Assembly: GCA_041576975.1 (NCBI GenBank)
Contig: JBFGJY010000105.1
Coordinates: 1-5,390, forward strand
Origin: JBFGJY01 sp041576975
GTDB lineage: Bacteria; Pseudomonadota; Gammaproteobacteria; UBA4575
Length of the DNA: 5,390 nucleotides
Direction: 5' to 3'
A program made the position numbers and the translations under genes. Positions 1 through 4,872 of this stretch are shown piece by piece. The notes beneath the pieces are model-generated. The model was given only the letters and a program-made list of their open reading frames with translations. It had not been told where the DNA came from and did not search any database. Numbering within the stretch: position 1 is the first letter of the stretch; the number at the start of each line of letters is the position of its first letter.

Positions 1-288
1 GCAAAGAAAATGGAAAGCTATGGTGCCGGTGAAATTTTACTCACGAGCATGGACCGTGATGGTACCAAAATAGGATTTGATCTTGAGCTGACTCGAACCG
101 TCAGTGAAGCCGTTGGTATTCCAGTAATTGCCTCTGGGGGAGTAGGGACATTGGAACATTTGGCTGAAGGCGTGACAATAGGCAAAGCGGATGCGGTATT
201 GGCTGCAAGTATCTTTCACTTTGGTGAATATTCAATACAGGAGGCGAAAAACCACTTGGCTTCGCAAGGTATCGTAGTGCGAAACTAG
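1..288 (+). CDS. hisF: Imidazole glycerol phosphate synthase cyclase subunit HisF (5' truncated)
   Basis: HisF uses ammonia delivered by HisH to turn PRFAR into imidazole glycerol phosphate and AICAR, in the cytoplasmic histidine pathway. The frame is open from base 1, and 95 C-terminal residues are visible. The family is about 255 residues long, so roughly 160 N-terminal residues, including the first catalytic Asp residues, lie outside the window. The visible part is the last strands of the (beta/alpha)8 barrel. It contains LLTSMDRDGTK, where the conserved Asp residues of the active-site face sit; IASGGVG, a phosphate-binding loop; and KADAVLAASIFHFGE, the second phosphate-binding loop, followed by the C-terminal helix ending in VVRN. 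The ATG at position 10 is internal, not the start. Identification is very secure because these motifs are nearly invariant in HisF. A 5 bp hairpin overlaps the stop codon but has no T-run. Confidence 0.97.
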   Translation, partial: AKKMESYGAGEILLTSMDRDGTKIGFDLELTRTVSEAVGIPVIASGGVGTLEHLAEGVTIGKADAVLAASIFHFGEYSIQEAKNHLASQGIVVRN

Positions 289-390
289 CTTAGTTCTCGG
301 AAGCTCGACCATAGATTCCATATAACAGGCATGTGATACTCTGCAACTATCATTTGCATACGTGATCTAAAAGATTATTCACCTAATATA

Positions 391-720
391 ATGAGCACTA
401 GTGATACATTGAGACAATTAGCTGAGATACTAGAACAGCGCAAAGACGCAAAAGCCGATGAATCCTATGTGGCCAGTTTGTATGCAGCAGGTCTTGAAAA
501 AATACTCGATAAAATCAGCGAGGAAACAAATGAGACCATCGCCGCAGCCAGAGAAGAGGATCTGCAACATTTAATTCACGAACTAGCAGATCTATGGTTT
601 CATTGCATGGTGTTACTTGCACATAAAAACACAAGTTATGAGGCAGTGTTGGTAGAGCTTAATAAAAGGTTTGGAAAATCAGGACTTGTGGAAAAGGCAC
701 AGCGCAAAATTGTAAATTGA
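391..720 (+). CDS. hisE: Phosphoribosyl-ATP pyrophosphatase HisE
   Basis: HisE hydrolyses phosphoribosyl-ATP to phosphoribosyl-AMP and pyrophosphate, the second step of histidine synthesis. The 109-residue product is the normal size for a stand-alone HisE and has the all-alpha MazG-like fold signature. That signature is EExxE (Glu44, Glu45, Glu48) followed by ExxD (Glu64, Asp67) within HELADLWFH; these are the Mg2+ ligands in this superfamily. Other family segments are LAEILEQRK, ESYVASLYAAGLEKIL and the end RFGKSGLVEKAQRK. The ATG at 391 is chosen because family similarity begins within a few residues and no other good start is near, although no Shine-Dalgarno sequence precedes it. The gene follows hisF by 102 bp and precedes tatA by 47 bp. 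There is no hisI domain fused at the N terminus and no hisI gene between it and hisF, which is unusual for this neighbourhood. Confidence 0.95.
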   Translation: MSTSDTLRQLAEILEQRKDAKADESYVASLYAAGLEKILDKISEETNETIAAAREEDLQHLIHELADLWFHCMVLLAHKNTSYEAVLVELNKRFGKSGLVEKAQRKIVN

Positions 721-737
721 TAATAAATATTTATAAA
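710..737 (+). promoter_or_regulatory. Possible sigma70 promoter for tatABC
   Basis: A TTGTAA box (710-715, 4 of 6 to consensus) and a TATAAA box (732-737, 5 of 6) are separated by 16 bp. They lie in an AT-rich stretch that begins at the end of hisE, about 30 bp before tatA. AT-rich DNA gives such matches by chance, and read-through from hisE is equally possible, so this is tentative. Confidence 0.3.
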
Positions 738-767
738 TATTTTTAGGTTTTTTATCGGAGTGTAATC

Positions 768-950
768 ATGTCAATCGGACCCCTACAGTTACTTATTGTG
801 TTACTTATTATTGTGTTAATTTTTGGTACAAAAAAGCTACGCAATATGGGCGGCGATCTAGGTAGTGCAATAAAGAATTTTAAAAAGTCCATAAAAGACG
901 AAAGCGAACCCGAAGATTCTGAAACAGACAAGATTCCGCCAAAAGACTGA
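768..950 (+). CDS. tatA: Sec-independent protein translocase subunit TatA
   Basis: TatA polymerises at the inner membrane to form the transport element that moves folded twin-arginine substrates to the periplasm. The 60-residue protein has the family architecture. A short N-terminal segment with a polar Gln7 leads into one transmembrane helix (about 6-18). Next come the FGTKKLR hinge (Phe19-Gly20) and an amphipathic helix with LRNMGGDLGSAIKNFKKSI. The tail is short, acidic and disordered (about 44-60). It is shorter than E. coli TatA (89 residues), but the tail is not conserved. The start is supported by GGAG at 757-760, seven bases before the ATG; this is the only clear ribosome-binding site in the tat cluster. 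TatA and TatB are paralogues. The FGTKKL hinge and the very short tail identify this one as TatA, and the next gene has the GPERLP hinge of TatB. Confidence 0.95.
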   Translation: MSIGPLQLLIVLLIIVLIFGTKKLRNMGGDLGSAIKNFKKSIKDESEPEDSETDKIPPKD

Positions 951-963
951 TCTTTTTTAGCCA

Positions 964-1338
964 ATGTTTGATTTTGGGTTTTGGGAACTCGCCATTGTAA
1001 TGGTAGTTGCGCTTTTGGTAGTGGGACCGGAGCGTCTGCCTGCGTTGGCCGGACAGGCAGGCAAGTGGATCGGCAAGGCAAGACGAATTCTTGCGAGCAT
1101 TCGATCTGATATCGAATCTGAAATTAAAGCCGCTGAACTTAAAGAGATGTTACAAAAGCAACAAGGCGAAATTGGTGAATTGAAGGAAATTTTAAAAGAC
1201 ACACAGAGTGAATTAGAAAAAGAATATGATCAAGGCGGTGATCCAGAACTAATTAAGGCCGTTGAAGAGCATATCGAATCTACCAAGCAGCAGGAGTTAT
1301 CTTTAAGCTCTGAACCTCAAAAACATGAAGCCGACTGA
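964..1338 (+). CDS. tatB: Sec-independent protein translocase subunit TatB
   Basis: TatB joins TatC in the receptor complex that binds twin-arginine signal peptides before TatA is recruited. The 124-residue product begins MFDFGFWELAIV with the conserved Glu8 in the membrane helix (about 6-20). The diagnostic Gly21-Pro22 hinge in VVGPERLP follows, then a long amphipathic helix (AGQAGKWIGKARRILASIRSDIESEIKAAELKEML). Residues about 45-95 are rich in E, K, Q and L with coiled-coil character. The protein is shorter than E. coli TatB (171 residues) and lacks its proline-rich tail. It starts 13 bp after the tatA stop without an evident Shine-Dalgarno sequence. Its last 14 bases overlap the start of tatC, which suggests translational coupling. 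Confidence 0.94.
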   Translation: MFDFGFWELAIVMVVALLVVGPERLPALAGQAGKWIGKARRILASIRSDIESEIKAAELKEMLQKQQGEIGELKEILKDTQSELEKEYDQGGDPELIKAVEEHIESTKQQELSLSSEPQKHEAD

Positions 1339-2212
1339 AGACACTTCTGATAAAAATAATAAACAAGAAACTCTTCTATCGCATCTGTTTGAATTACGCA
1401 GCAGACTGCTATGGATTGTAGGCAGTGTGTTTGCAGTATTTATATGCTTATTTCCCTTTGCAAATAAACTGTATTCCTATTTAGCGGGTCCGTTGATGGC
1501 GCATCTACCGGAAGGTAGTTCAATGGTGGCAATTGATGTGGCATCACCCTTCTTAACTCCTTTTAAACTTGTATTTTTAATTAGTATCGTTTTGGCAATT
1601 CCCATTATTCTTTACCATGCATGGGCGTTTATCGCACCAGGTTTATATAGTAATGAAAAACGTCTTGTCTTTCCGTTACTGGTCTCAAGTTCCGTGCTTT
1701 TTTATGTCGGTATGGCGTTTGCGTACTTTATTGTCTTTCCATTGATGTTTGGATTTTTCACTCGGGTCGCACCTCAAGGTGTGGCGGTGATGACGGATAT
1801 CGGTCGCTATCTAGATTTTGTGTTAAAGATTTTTATTGCCTTTGGCGTGGCATTTGAAGTACCCATTGTCACTCTAGTGCTGGTAAAAATTGGCGTCACT
1901 ACGCCTCAACAACTCGCCAGCAAAAGGCCATACGTCATCGTTGCAGCATTTGTAGTTGGCATGTTTCTGACACCCCCTGATGTAATCTCGCAAATATTAT
2001 TGGCCTTTCCGGTATGGTTATTATTTGAACTTGGTTTGGTTCTATCGCGTGCAATGGTTAATATTAAAGGTGCAGATCATGAGGAGCCAGCAAGGCAAGA
2101 ACCACGCTTTAGTGCCTTGACACCAGAAGAGCAAGAGGTGGAACTTGACGAGATTGAACTTTTGGATGATCCGAATAGCCCAGCGGATGAGCCAGATAGT
2201 AAGATCCCCTAG
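1325..2212 (+). CDS. tatC: Sec-independent protein translocase subunit TatC
   Basis: TatC is the polytopic inner-membrane subunit that recognises the twin-arginine motif. Six transmembrane segments are visible at roughly 29-48, 77-100, 114-138, 163-187, 201-217 and 219-240. The protein aligns with E. coli TatC at a constant offset of eight. Functionally important residues are present: Glu23 and Arg25 in HLFELRSRL, Pro56, Glu111 in PGLYSNEKR, Glu178 in FEVP and Asp219 in FLTPPDVISQ. Signature blocks VASPFLTPFKL, SSSVLFYVGMAFAY and KRPYVIV are intact. The 295-residue length exceeds E. coli (258) because of an acidic, proline-containing cytoplasmic tail from about residue 246, rich in E and D. 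The ATG lies within the end of tatB and lacks a ribosome-binding site of its own, so translation probably depends on tatB. No family residue appears to be missing. Confidence 0.97.
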   Translation: MKPTEDTSDKNNKQETLLSHLFELRSRLLWIVGSVFAVFICLFPFANKLYSYLAGPLMAHLPEGSSMVAIDVASPFLTPFKLVFLISIVLAIPIILYHAWAFIAPGLYSNEKRLVFPLLVSSSVLFYVGMAFAYFIVFPLMFGFFTRVAPQGVAVMTDIGRYLDFVLKIFIAFGVAFEVPIVTLVLVKIGVTTPQQLASKRPYVIVAAFVVGMFLTPPDVISQILLAFPVWLLFELGLVLSRAMVNIKGADHEEPARQEPRFSALTPEEQEVELDEIELLDDPNSPADEPDSKIP

Positions 2213-2273
2213 AAATACTTAATTTTTAATTTTTTAAAATAGGTATCAAAATAATAAGTAACGATTTTGCTTT

Positions 2274-3827
2274 GTGGTGAATAACAAAATAAAACTTCGC
2301 AATCGCGCCACGCTGATTATTTTAGACGGCTTTGGTGTAAACCCCAGTAAAGCAAACAACGCCGTATTACAAGCTAGAACGCCTAAACTAGACGAATATT
2401 TTTCAAAGTACCCACATACGGTGCTAGAGGCTTCAGGTGAAGCGGTGGGCTTGCCATCCGGACAAATGGGAAATTCCGAAGTAGGTCATATGACCATCGG
2501 TTGCGGGTCTATTATTCGACAAGACCTGATTCGCATTAACGATGCAATTGCCGATGGCAGCTTTTTTGAAATGTCTCCATTGCTGCATGCAATTGATGAA
2601 GCAAAGAAAAAAGAAGGCTACATTCATTTAATTGGATTGGTGTCTGATGGTGGGGTGCATTCCCATATTGATCATGTAATCGCATTAATCACATTATGTC
2701 GCAATCAAAAAGTACGACCATTGTTGCATGTCATAACAGACGGGCGTGATACGGCTCCTAAGAGTGCAACGAAATACATTGAACAACTCAAAGAGCCATT
2801 GCAACAAGCGAATGGGGCTATCGCGACCCTTATGGGGCGCTATTATGCAATGGACCGTGATCGCAGGTGGGACCGCACACTCAAGGCATGGCAAGCATTA
2901 CTGCAATTAAAAGGTGAAAAAGCCGTTGATGCGGTTGATGCAATTAATAAAGCCTACGCACGTGGCGAGACCGATGAATTTATTTTGCCTACCGTTATAG
3001 AAGGTGCTCGGCCCATGACGAGGGAGTCCGAGGTGATTTTTGTTAATTTTCGTAATGATCGGCCTCGCCAGCTCAGCAAGGCGATTGCCAAGCAAGACTT
3101 TAATGCTTTTGATCGAGGGCCAGAGTATGCGCCGGTCAAGCTGACCATGATGACAAAATACTGCAAAGAATACCTTGGTCCTATAGTGTTTCCACCACGC
3201 AAACCAGAAACAAATTTAGCTGAGATCATCAGCTCGCATGGGTTGCATCAATTTCACTGTGCAGAGACCGAGAAGTACCCGCATGTAACCTATTTTTTAA
3301 ATGGTGGGCATGAAGATGCCTATGAAGGCGAAGATCGCAAAATGGTGCCGTCTCCAAAAGTTGCAACGTACGATTTGCAACCCGAGATGAGTGCCGAGGA
3401 AGTTGCAGATGAAGTCATTAAGGCAATAAATAATAATGCCTATGCATTGATTATTACCAACTTTGCAAATGGGGATATGGTAGGACACACCGCGAAACAA
3501 GAGGCTGTAATCGCTGCACTGGAAGCACTCGATACCCATGTAGGGCGTGTACTCGATGCGGCGGTAGCACAAGGAGTTTCGGTGCTACTGACTTCCGATC
3601 ATGGCAATTGTGATGAAATGGTGGACCCACTTACCCACGAGCCGCATACTCAACACACCACGTATCCTGTTCCCTGCTTAGTCATCGATAAACAACCTTG
3701 GGCCTTAGCCAATGGTCAAGGTTTGAGTGCGGTGGCGCCGACAATTTTAGCGCTCATGGGGATCGAACAACCCACGGCGATGACCGGTAAGTCCTTATTA
3801 TTATCGGTAAACAGACCGAAGCATTGA
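2274..3827 (+). CDS. gpmI: 2,3-bisphosphoglycerate-independent phosphoglycerate mutase GpmI
   Basis: GpmI interconverts 3- and 2-phosphoglycerate in glycolysis and gluconeogenesis in the cytoplasm, using two Mn2+ ions and a phosphoserine intermediate. At 517 residues it is full length. One metal site is formed by Asp18 (LIILDGFG), the phosphorylated Ser68 (GQMGNSEVGH), Asp442 and His443 (TSDHGNCDE). The other uses Asp401 and His405 (NFANGDMVGH) and a His in HTQHT (458-462). Substrate-binding motifs are also intact: DGGVHSH (125-131), TDGRDT (155-160), GRYYAMDRDRRWDR (188-201) and FRNDR (259-263). The start is a tandem GTG-GTG at 2274/2277. An in-frame TAA at 2259 excludes anything further upstream, and there is no clear Shine-Dalgarno sequence. 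The 61 bp after tatC are very AT-rich and could hold a promoter, but no box is convincing. gpmI is normally monocistronic or followed by cell-envelope genes; here it is followed by a long non-coding gap. Confidence 0.97.
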   Translation: MVNNKIKLRNRATLIILDGFGVNPSKANNAVLQARTPKLDEYFSKYPHTVLEASGEAVGLPSGQMGNSEVGHMTIGCGSIIRQDLIRINDAIADGSFFEMSPLLHAIDEAKKKEGYIHLIGLVSDGGVHSHIDHVIALITLCRNQKVRPLLHVITDGRDTAPKSATKYIEQLKEPLQQANGAIATLMGRYYAMDRDRRWDRTLKAWQALLQLKGEKAVDAVDAINKAYARGETDEFILPTVIEGARPMTRESEVIFVNFRNDRPRQLSKAIAKQDFNAFDRGPEYAPVKLTMMTKYCKEYLGPIVFPPRKPETNLAEIISSHGLHQFHCAETEKYPHVTYFLNGGHEDAYEGEDRKMVPSPKVATYDLQPEMSAEEVADEVIKAINNNAYALIITNFANGDMVGHTAKQEAVIAALEALDTHVGRVLDAAVAQGVSVLLTSDHGNCDEMVDPLTHEPHTQHTTYPVPCLVIDKQPWALANGQGLSAVAPTILALMGIEQPTAMTGKSLLLSVNRPKH

Positions 3828-3891
3828 ACTTTGTATATGAGAACTACTCGTGCCCTGGGTGAATGTAAGGAGTAAGTTGGTAGTGGTGTTT

Positions 3892-3943
3892 TCTAGAACG
3901 TACATGTAATACATGCAAGCCCACAGGCGTACGTCTAGATTTT
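3892..3943 (+). terminator. Branched hairpin with short T tail, possible gpmI terminator
   Basis: TCTAGAACGTAC (3892-3903) pairs with GTACGTCTAGA (3929-3939) over 11 base pairs with a single bulged A. The 25-base interior can form two smaller stems: ATGT/ACAT (3904-3907 with 3911-3914) and GCC/GGC (3919-3921 with 3926-3928). The second stacks directly on the outer stem. Four T residues (3940-3943) follow. It begins 64 bp after the gpmI stop. The position fits a terminator, but the T tail is short and the loop is long and branched, so a structured RNA or a mobile-element end remnant are alternatives. Confidence 0.35.
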
Positions 3944-4105
3944 GAATCGAGTCTCAATCATTATTCTGTCAGTTCAAACACAGCCGAGTGTGTGTAGCAT
4001 GCTTGCGTGAATCGAAAAGGTTTGCAGTCGCCACTAGCCCAATCAAAAATCACAGGCAATAAATATTGCAAATTCGTGTTATAGAATTAATTGCTTGAAT
4101 CGAAA
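3943..4105 (+). repeat. Three dispersed copies of TGAATCGA
   Basis: The octamer occurs in the same orientation at 3943-3950, 4008-4015 and 4096-4103. The last two copies extend to 15 bases with one mismatch: TTGCGTGAATCGAAA at 4003-4017 and TTGCTTGAATCGAAA at 4091-4105. The spacings are unequal (65 and 88 bp), so this is not a tandem array. They could be binding sites for a regulator of the downstream lipoprotein genes, or chance plus local duplication. Confidence 0.35.
4077..4085 (+). promoter_or_regulatory. Possible extended -10 promoter for the lipoprotein genes
   Basis: TGTTATAGA matches the extended -10 pattern TGN followed by TATAAT (TATAGA, 4 of 6). No good -35 box lies 16-18 bp upstream. 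Transcription would start near 4092 and give a leader of about 110 bases. Read-through from gpmI is possible if the hairpin at 3892 does not terminate. This is weak evidence. Confidence 0.2.
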
Positions 4106-4139
4106 TCTCGCGTCGCGGTTATGGCATAAAACTTCTACA

Positions 4140-4203
4140 ATTGCTGGGAGAAGCATAATGAAGCAATGATATGAATACGCGATACGCTGCGAATTACATG
4201 TAA
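4140..4203 (+). promoter_or_regulatory. Leader with mini reading frames before the lipoprotein gene
   Basis: GGGAG at 4146-4150 lies seven bases before an ATG at 4158, the best ribosome-binding site in this intergenic region, yet that frame is only MKQ then TGA (4158-4169). One base later a second ATG (4171) opens a 10-codon frame, MNTRYAANYM. Its TAA (4201-4203) shares a base with the lipoprotein ATG at 4203 (TAATG), a typical coupling arrangement. ATTGCT (4140-4145) can pair with AGCAAT (4162-4167), or TGCT (4142-4145) with AGCA (4152-4155). These stems are mutually exclusive, and either places the ribosome-binding site in a loop. Function is inferred only from layout. Confidence 0.35.
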
Positions 4204-4204
4204 T
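4193..4204. repeat. 12 bp perfect palindrome over the lipoprotein start
   Basis: ATTACATGTAAT is its own reverse complement and ends within the start codon of the gene at 4203. Ten of its bases (TACATGTAAT) recur at 3901-3910. It could be an operator half of a looping repressor or simply the coincidental context of the mini frame's stop and the gene's start. Confidence 0.4.
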
Positions 4205-4817
4205 GAATATCGGGCGATACAATCGAATACTTGTAATTGTTGTTATGGTCACCACACTGACGAGTTGTGGGCACAAGATTTTCCTGCCAGAGGAGACGGT
4301 GCCTACCCCAGTAGTGCCTACACTACCGCTCTCTATGGCCATTCACTACCATGAAAGTTTGCAAGCTATAGAGGCACAGGTTACAGCTCCAAGTTTTGGC
4401 GCAATAACAGTATTTCCATCAGATGCTCAATTCGTAGGCTTTGCACGGGTCTTTACGCAAATGTTTACCAATACAACAATTGTCGATGACGCCAATTCCG
4501 TACCTACAGGCTATGACGGCCTACTTGCTGTACAGTTGAATTCATTTGAGATAATCGGACAAGAACAAACAAGCAATCCATTCTTATATCGCGTAGAAAT
4601 AACCTACGACATCGATATTTATAGTAACAACACTAACACGCACCACAGTTGGATCGTCACAGGAGAAGGTGTGGCATATGACCAAGATACAAATCCAGGA
4701 CCGCTTATGAGAGAGGCAAGCGAACTTGCGCTACGCGATGCGTTATCAATCATTGCAATTGATTTTTTACAACATGCAAACGTACACCAATGGCTACAGG
4801 CAAGCACGACTGAGTAA
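4203..4817 (+). CDS. Predicted lipoprotein of unknown function
   Basis: I do not recognise the family with certainty. The 204-residue product starts with a clear lipoprotein signal: basic MNIGRYNR, the hydrophobic core ILVIVVMVTTL and the lipobox L-T-S-C with Cys22. The +2 residue is Gly, so Lol sorting to the outer membrane is expected, facing the periplasm. A proline-rich linker (about 29-44, VPTPVVPTLPLS) is followed by an alpha/beta domain with alternating hydrophobic strands, for example AITVFP, LLAVQLNSFEII, FLYRVEITYDIDIY and SWIVTGEG. A C-terminal amphipathic helix (about 169-199) is rich in Ala and Leu. This layout recalls small periplasmic assembly or accessory lipoproteins, but that is inference. 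The start at 4203 gives a signal of the right length but has no Shine-Dalgarno sequence, only overlap with a mini frame. The next gene begins 55 bp downstream and also encodes a lipoprotein, so they are probably cotranscribed. Confidence 0.85.
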   Translation: MNIGRYNRILVIVVMVTTLTSCGHKIFLPEETVPTPVVPTLPLSMAIHYHESLQAIEAQVTAPSFGAITVFPSDAQFVGFARVFTQMFTNTTIVDDANSVPTGYDGLLAVQLNSFEIIGQEQTSNPFLYRVEITYDIDIYSNNTNTHHSWIVTGEGVAYDQDTNPGPLMREASELALRDALSIIAIDFLQHANVHQWLQASTTE

Positions 4818-4872
4818 TTTCAGCAACAAACGATGCAGGTAATAACGTTCAAGCAAGCATGATAATTTGAAT

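Larger units (their letters stand above)
3828..4202 (+). other. 375 bp intergenic region between gpmI and the lipoprotein genes
   Basis: No reading frame of credible length or composition is present on either strand, and I find no tRNA cloverleaf. Several short signals occur instead. There is a possible branched hairpin at 3892-3939 and three copies of TGAATCGA (3943, 4008, 4096). A near-palindrome CGCGTCGCG lies at 4109-4117. A strong GGGAG ribosome-binding site at 4146-4150 precedes a three-codon frame, and a 12 bp palindrome spans the lipoprotein start. A 10-base word, TACATGTAAT, occurs near both ends (3901-3910 and 4195-4204). It could be a regulatory leader, a decayed gene, or the scar of a lost mobile element; the sequence alone does not decide. 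Confidence 0.6.

Noticed and set aside
283..295. AACTA/TAGTT hairpin at the hisF stop as a terminator
   Set aside because: The stem has only five AT-rich pairs and no T-run follows.
387..392. Perfect TATAAT box overlapping the hisE start codon
   Set aside because: Transcription would begin inside hisE, there is no acceptable -35 box at 16-18 bp, and no later in-frame start preserves the conserved N terminus.
752..1202. Minus-strand frames opposite tatA and tatB
   Set aside because: They are antisense to clearly identified Tat genes and resemble no protein family.
2219..2242. AT-rich stretch after tatC as an intrinsic terminator
   Set aside because: Only weak A/T self-pairing with no GC-containing stem; it is better read as an AT-rich leader of gpmI.
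3845..3874. TACTC/GAGTA stem with inner CCCTGGG as the gpmI terminator
   Set aside because: The outer stem is five pairs around a 20-base interior and no T-run follows directly; the structure at 3892-3943 is the better candidate.
3934..4110. tRNA-like fragments (TTCAAAC loop at 3974, TTCGATT on the minus strand)
   Set aside because: The flanking bases do not form a five-pair T stem and no acceptor or anticodon arms can be placed.
4158..4202. TGA at 4167 as a recoded codon (selenocysteine or Trp) extending the lipoprotein
   Set aside because: The extension would place polar, charged residues before an already complete lipoprotein signal, and neighbouring genes use TGA as a normal stop.
4079..4342. 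Minus-strand frame of 87 codons across the lipoprotein start
   Set aside because: It overlaps a well-supported signal peptide gene, has no ribosome-binding site and no recognisable composition.
4833..4862. Nine-codon frame (MQVITFKQA) between the two lipoprotein genes
   Set aside because: It has no ribosome-binding site, does not overlap the next start, and such short frames are expected by chance.
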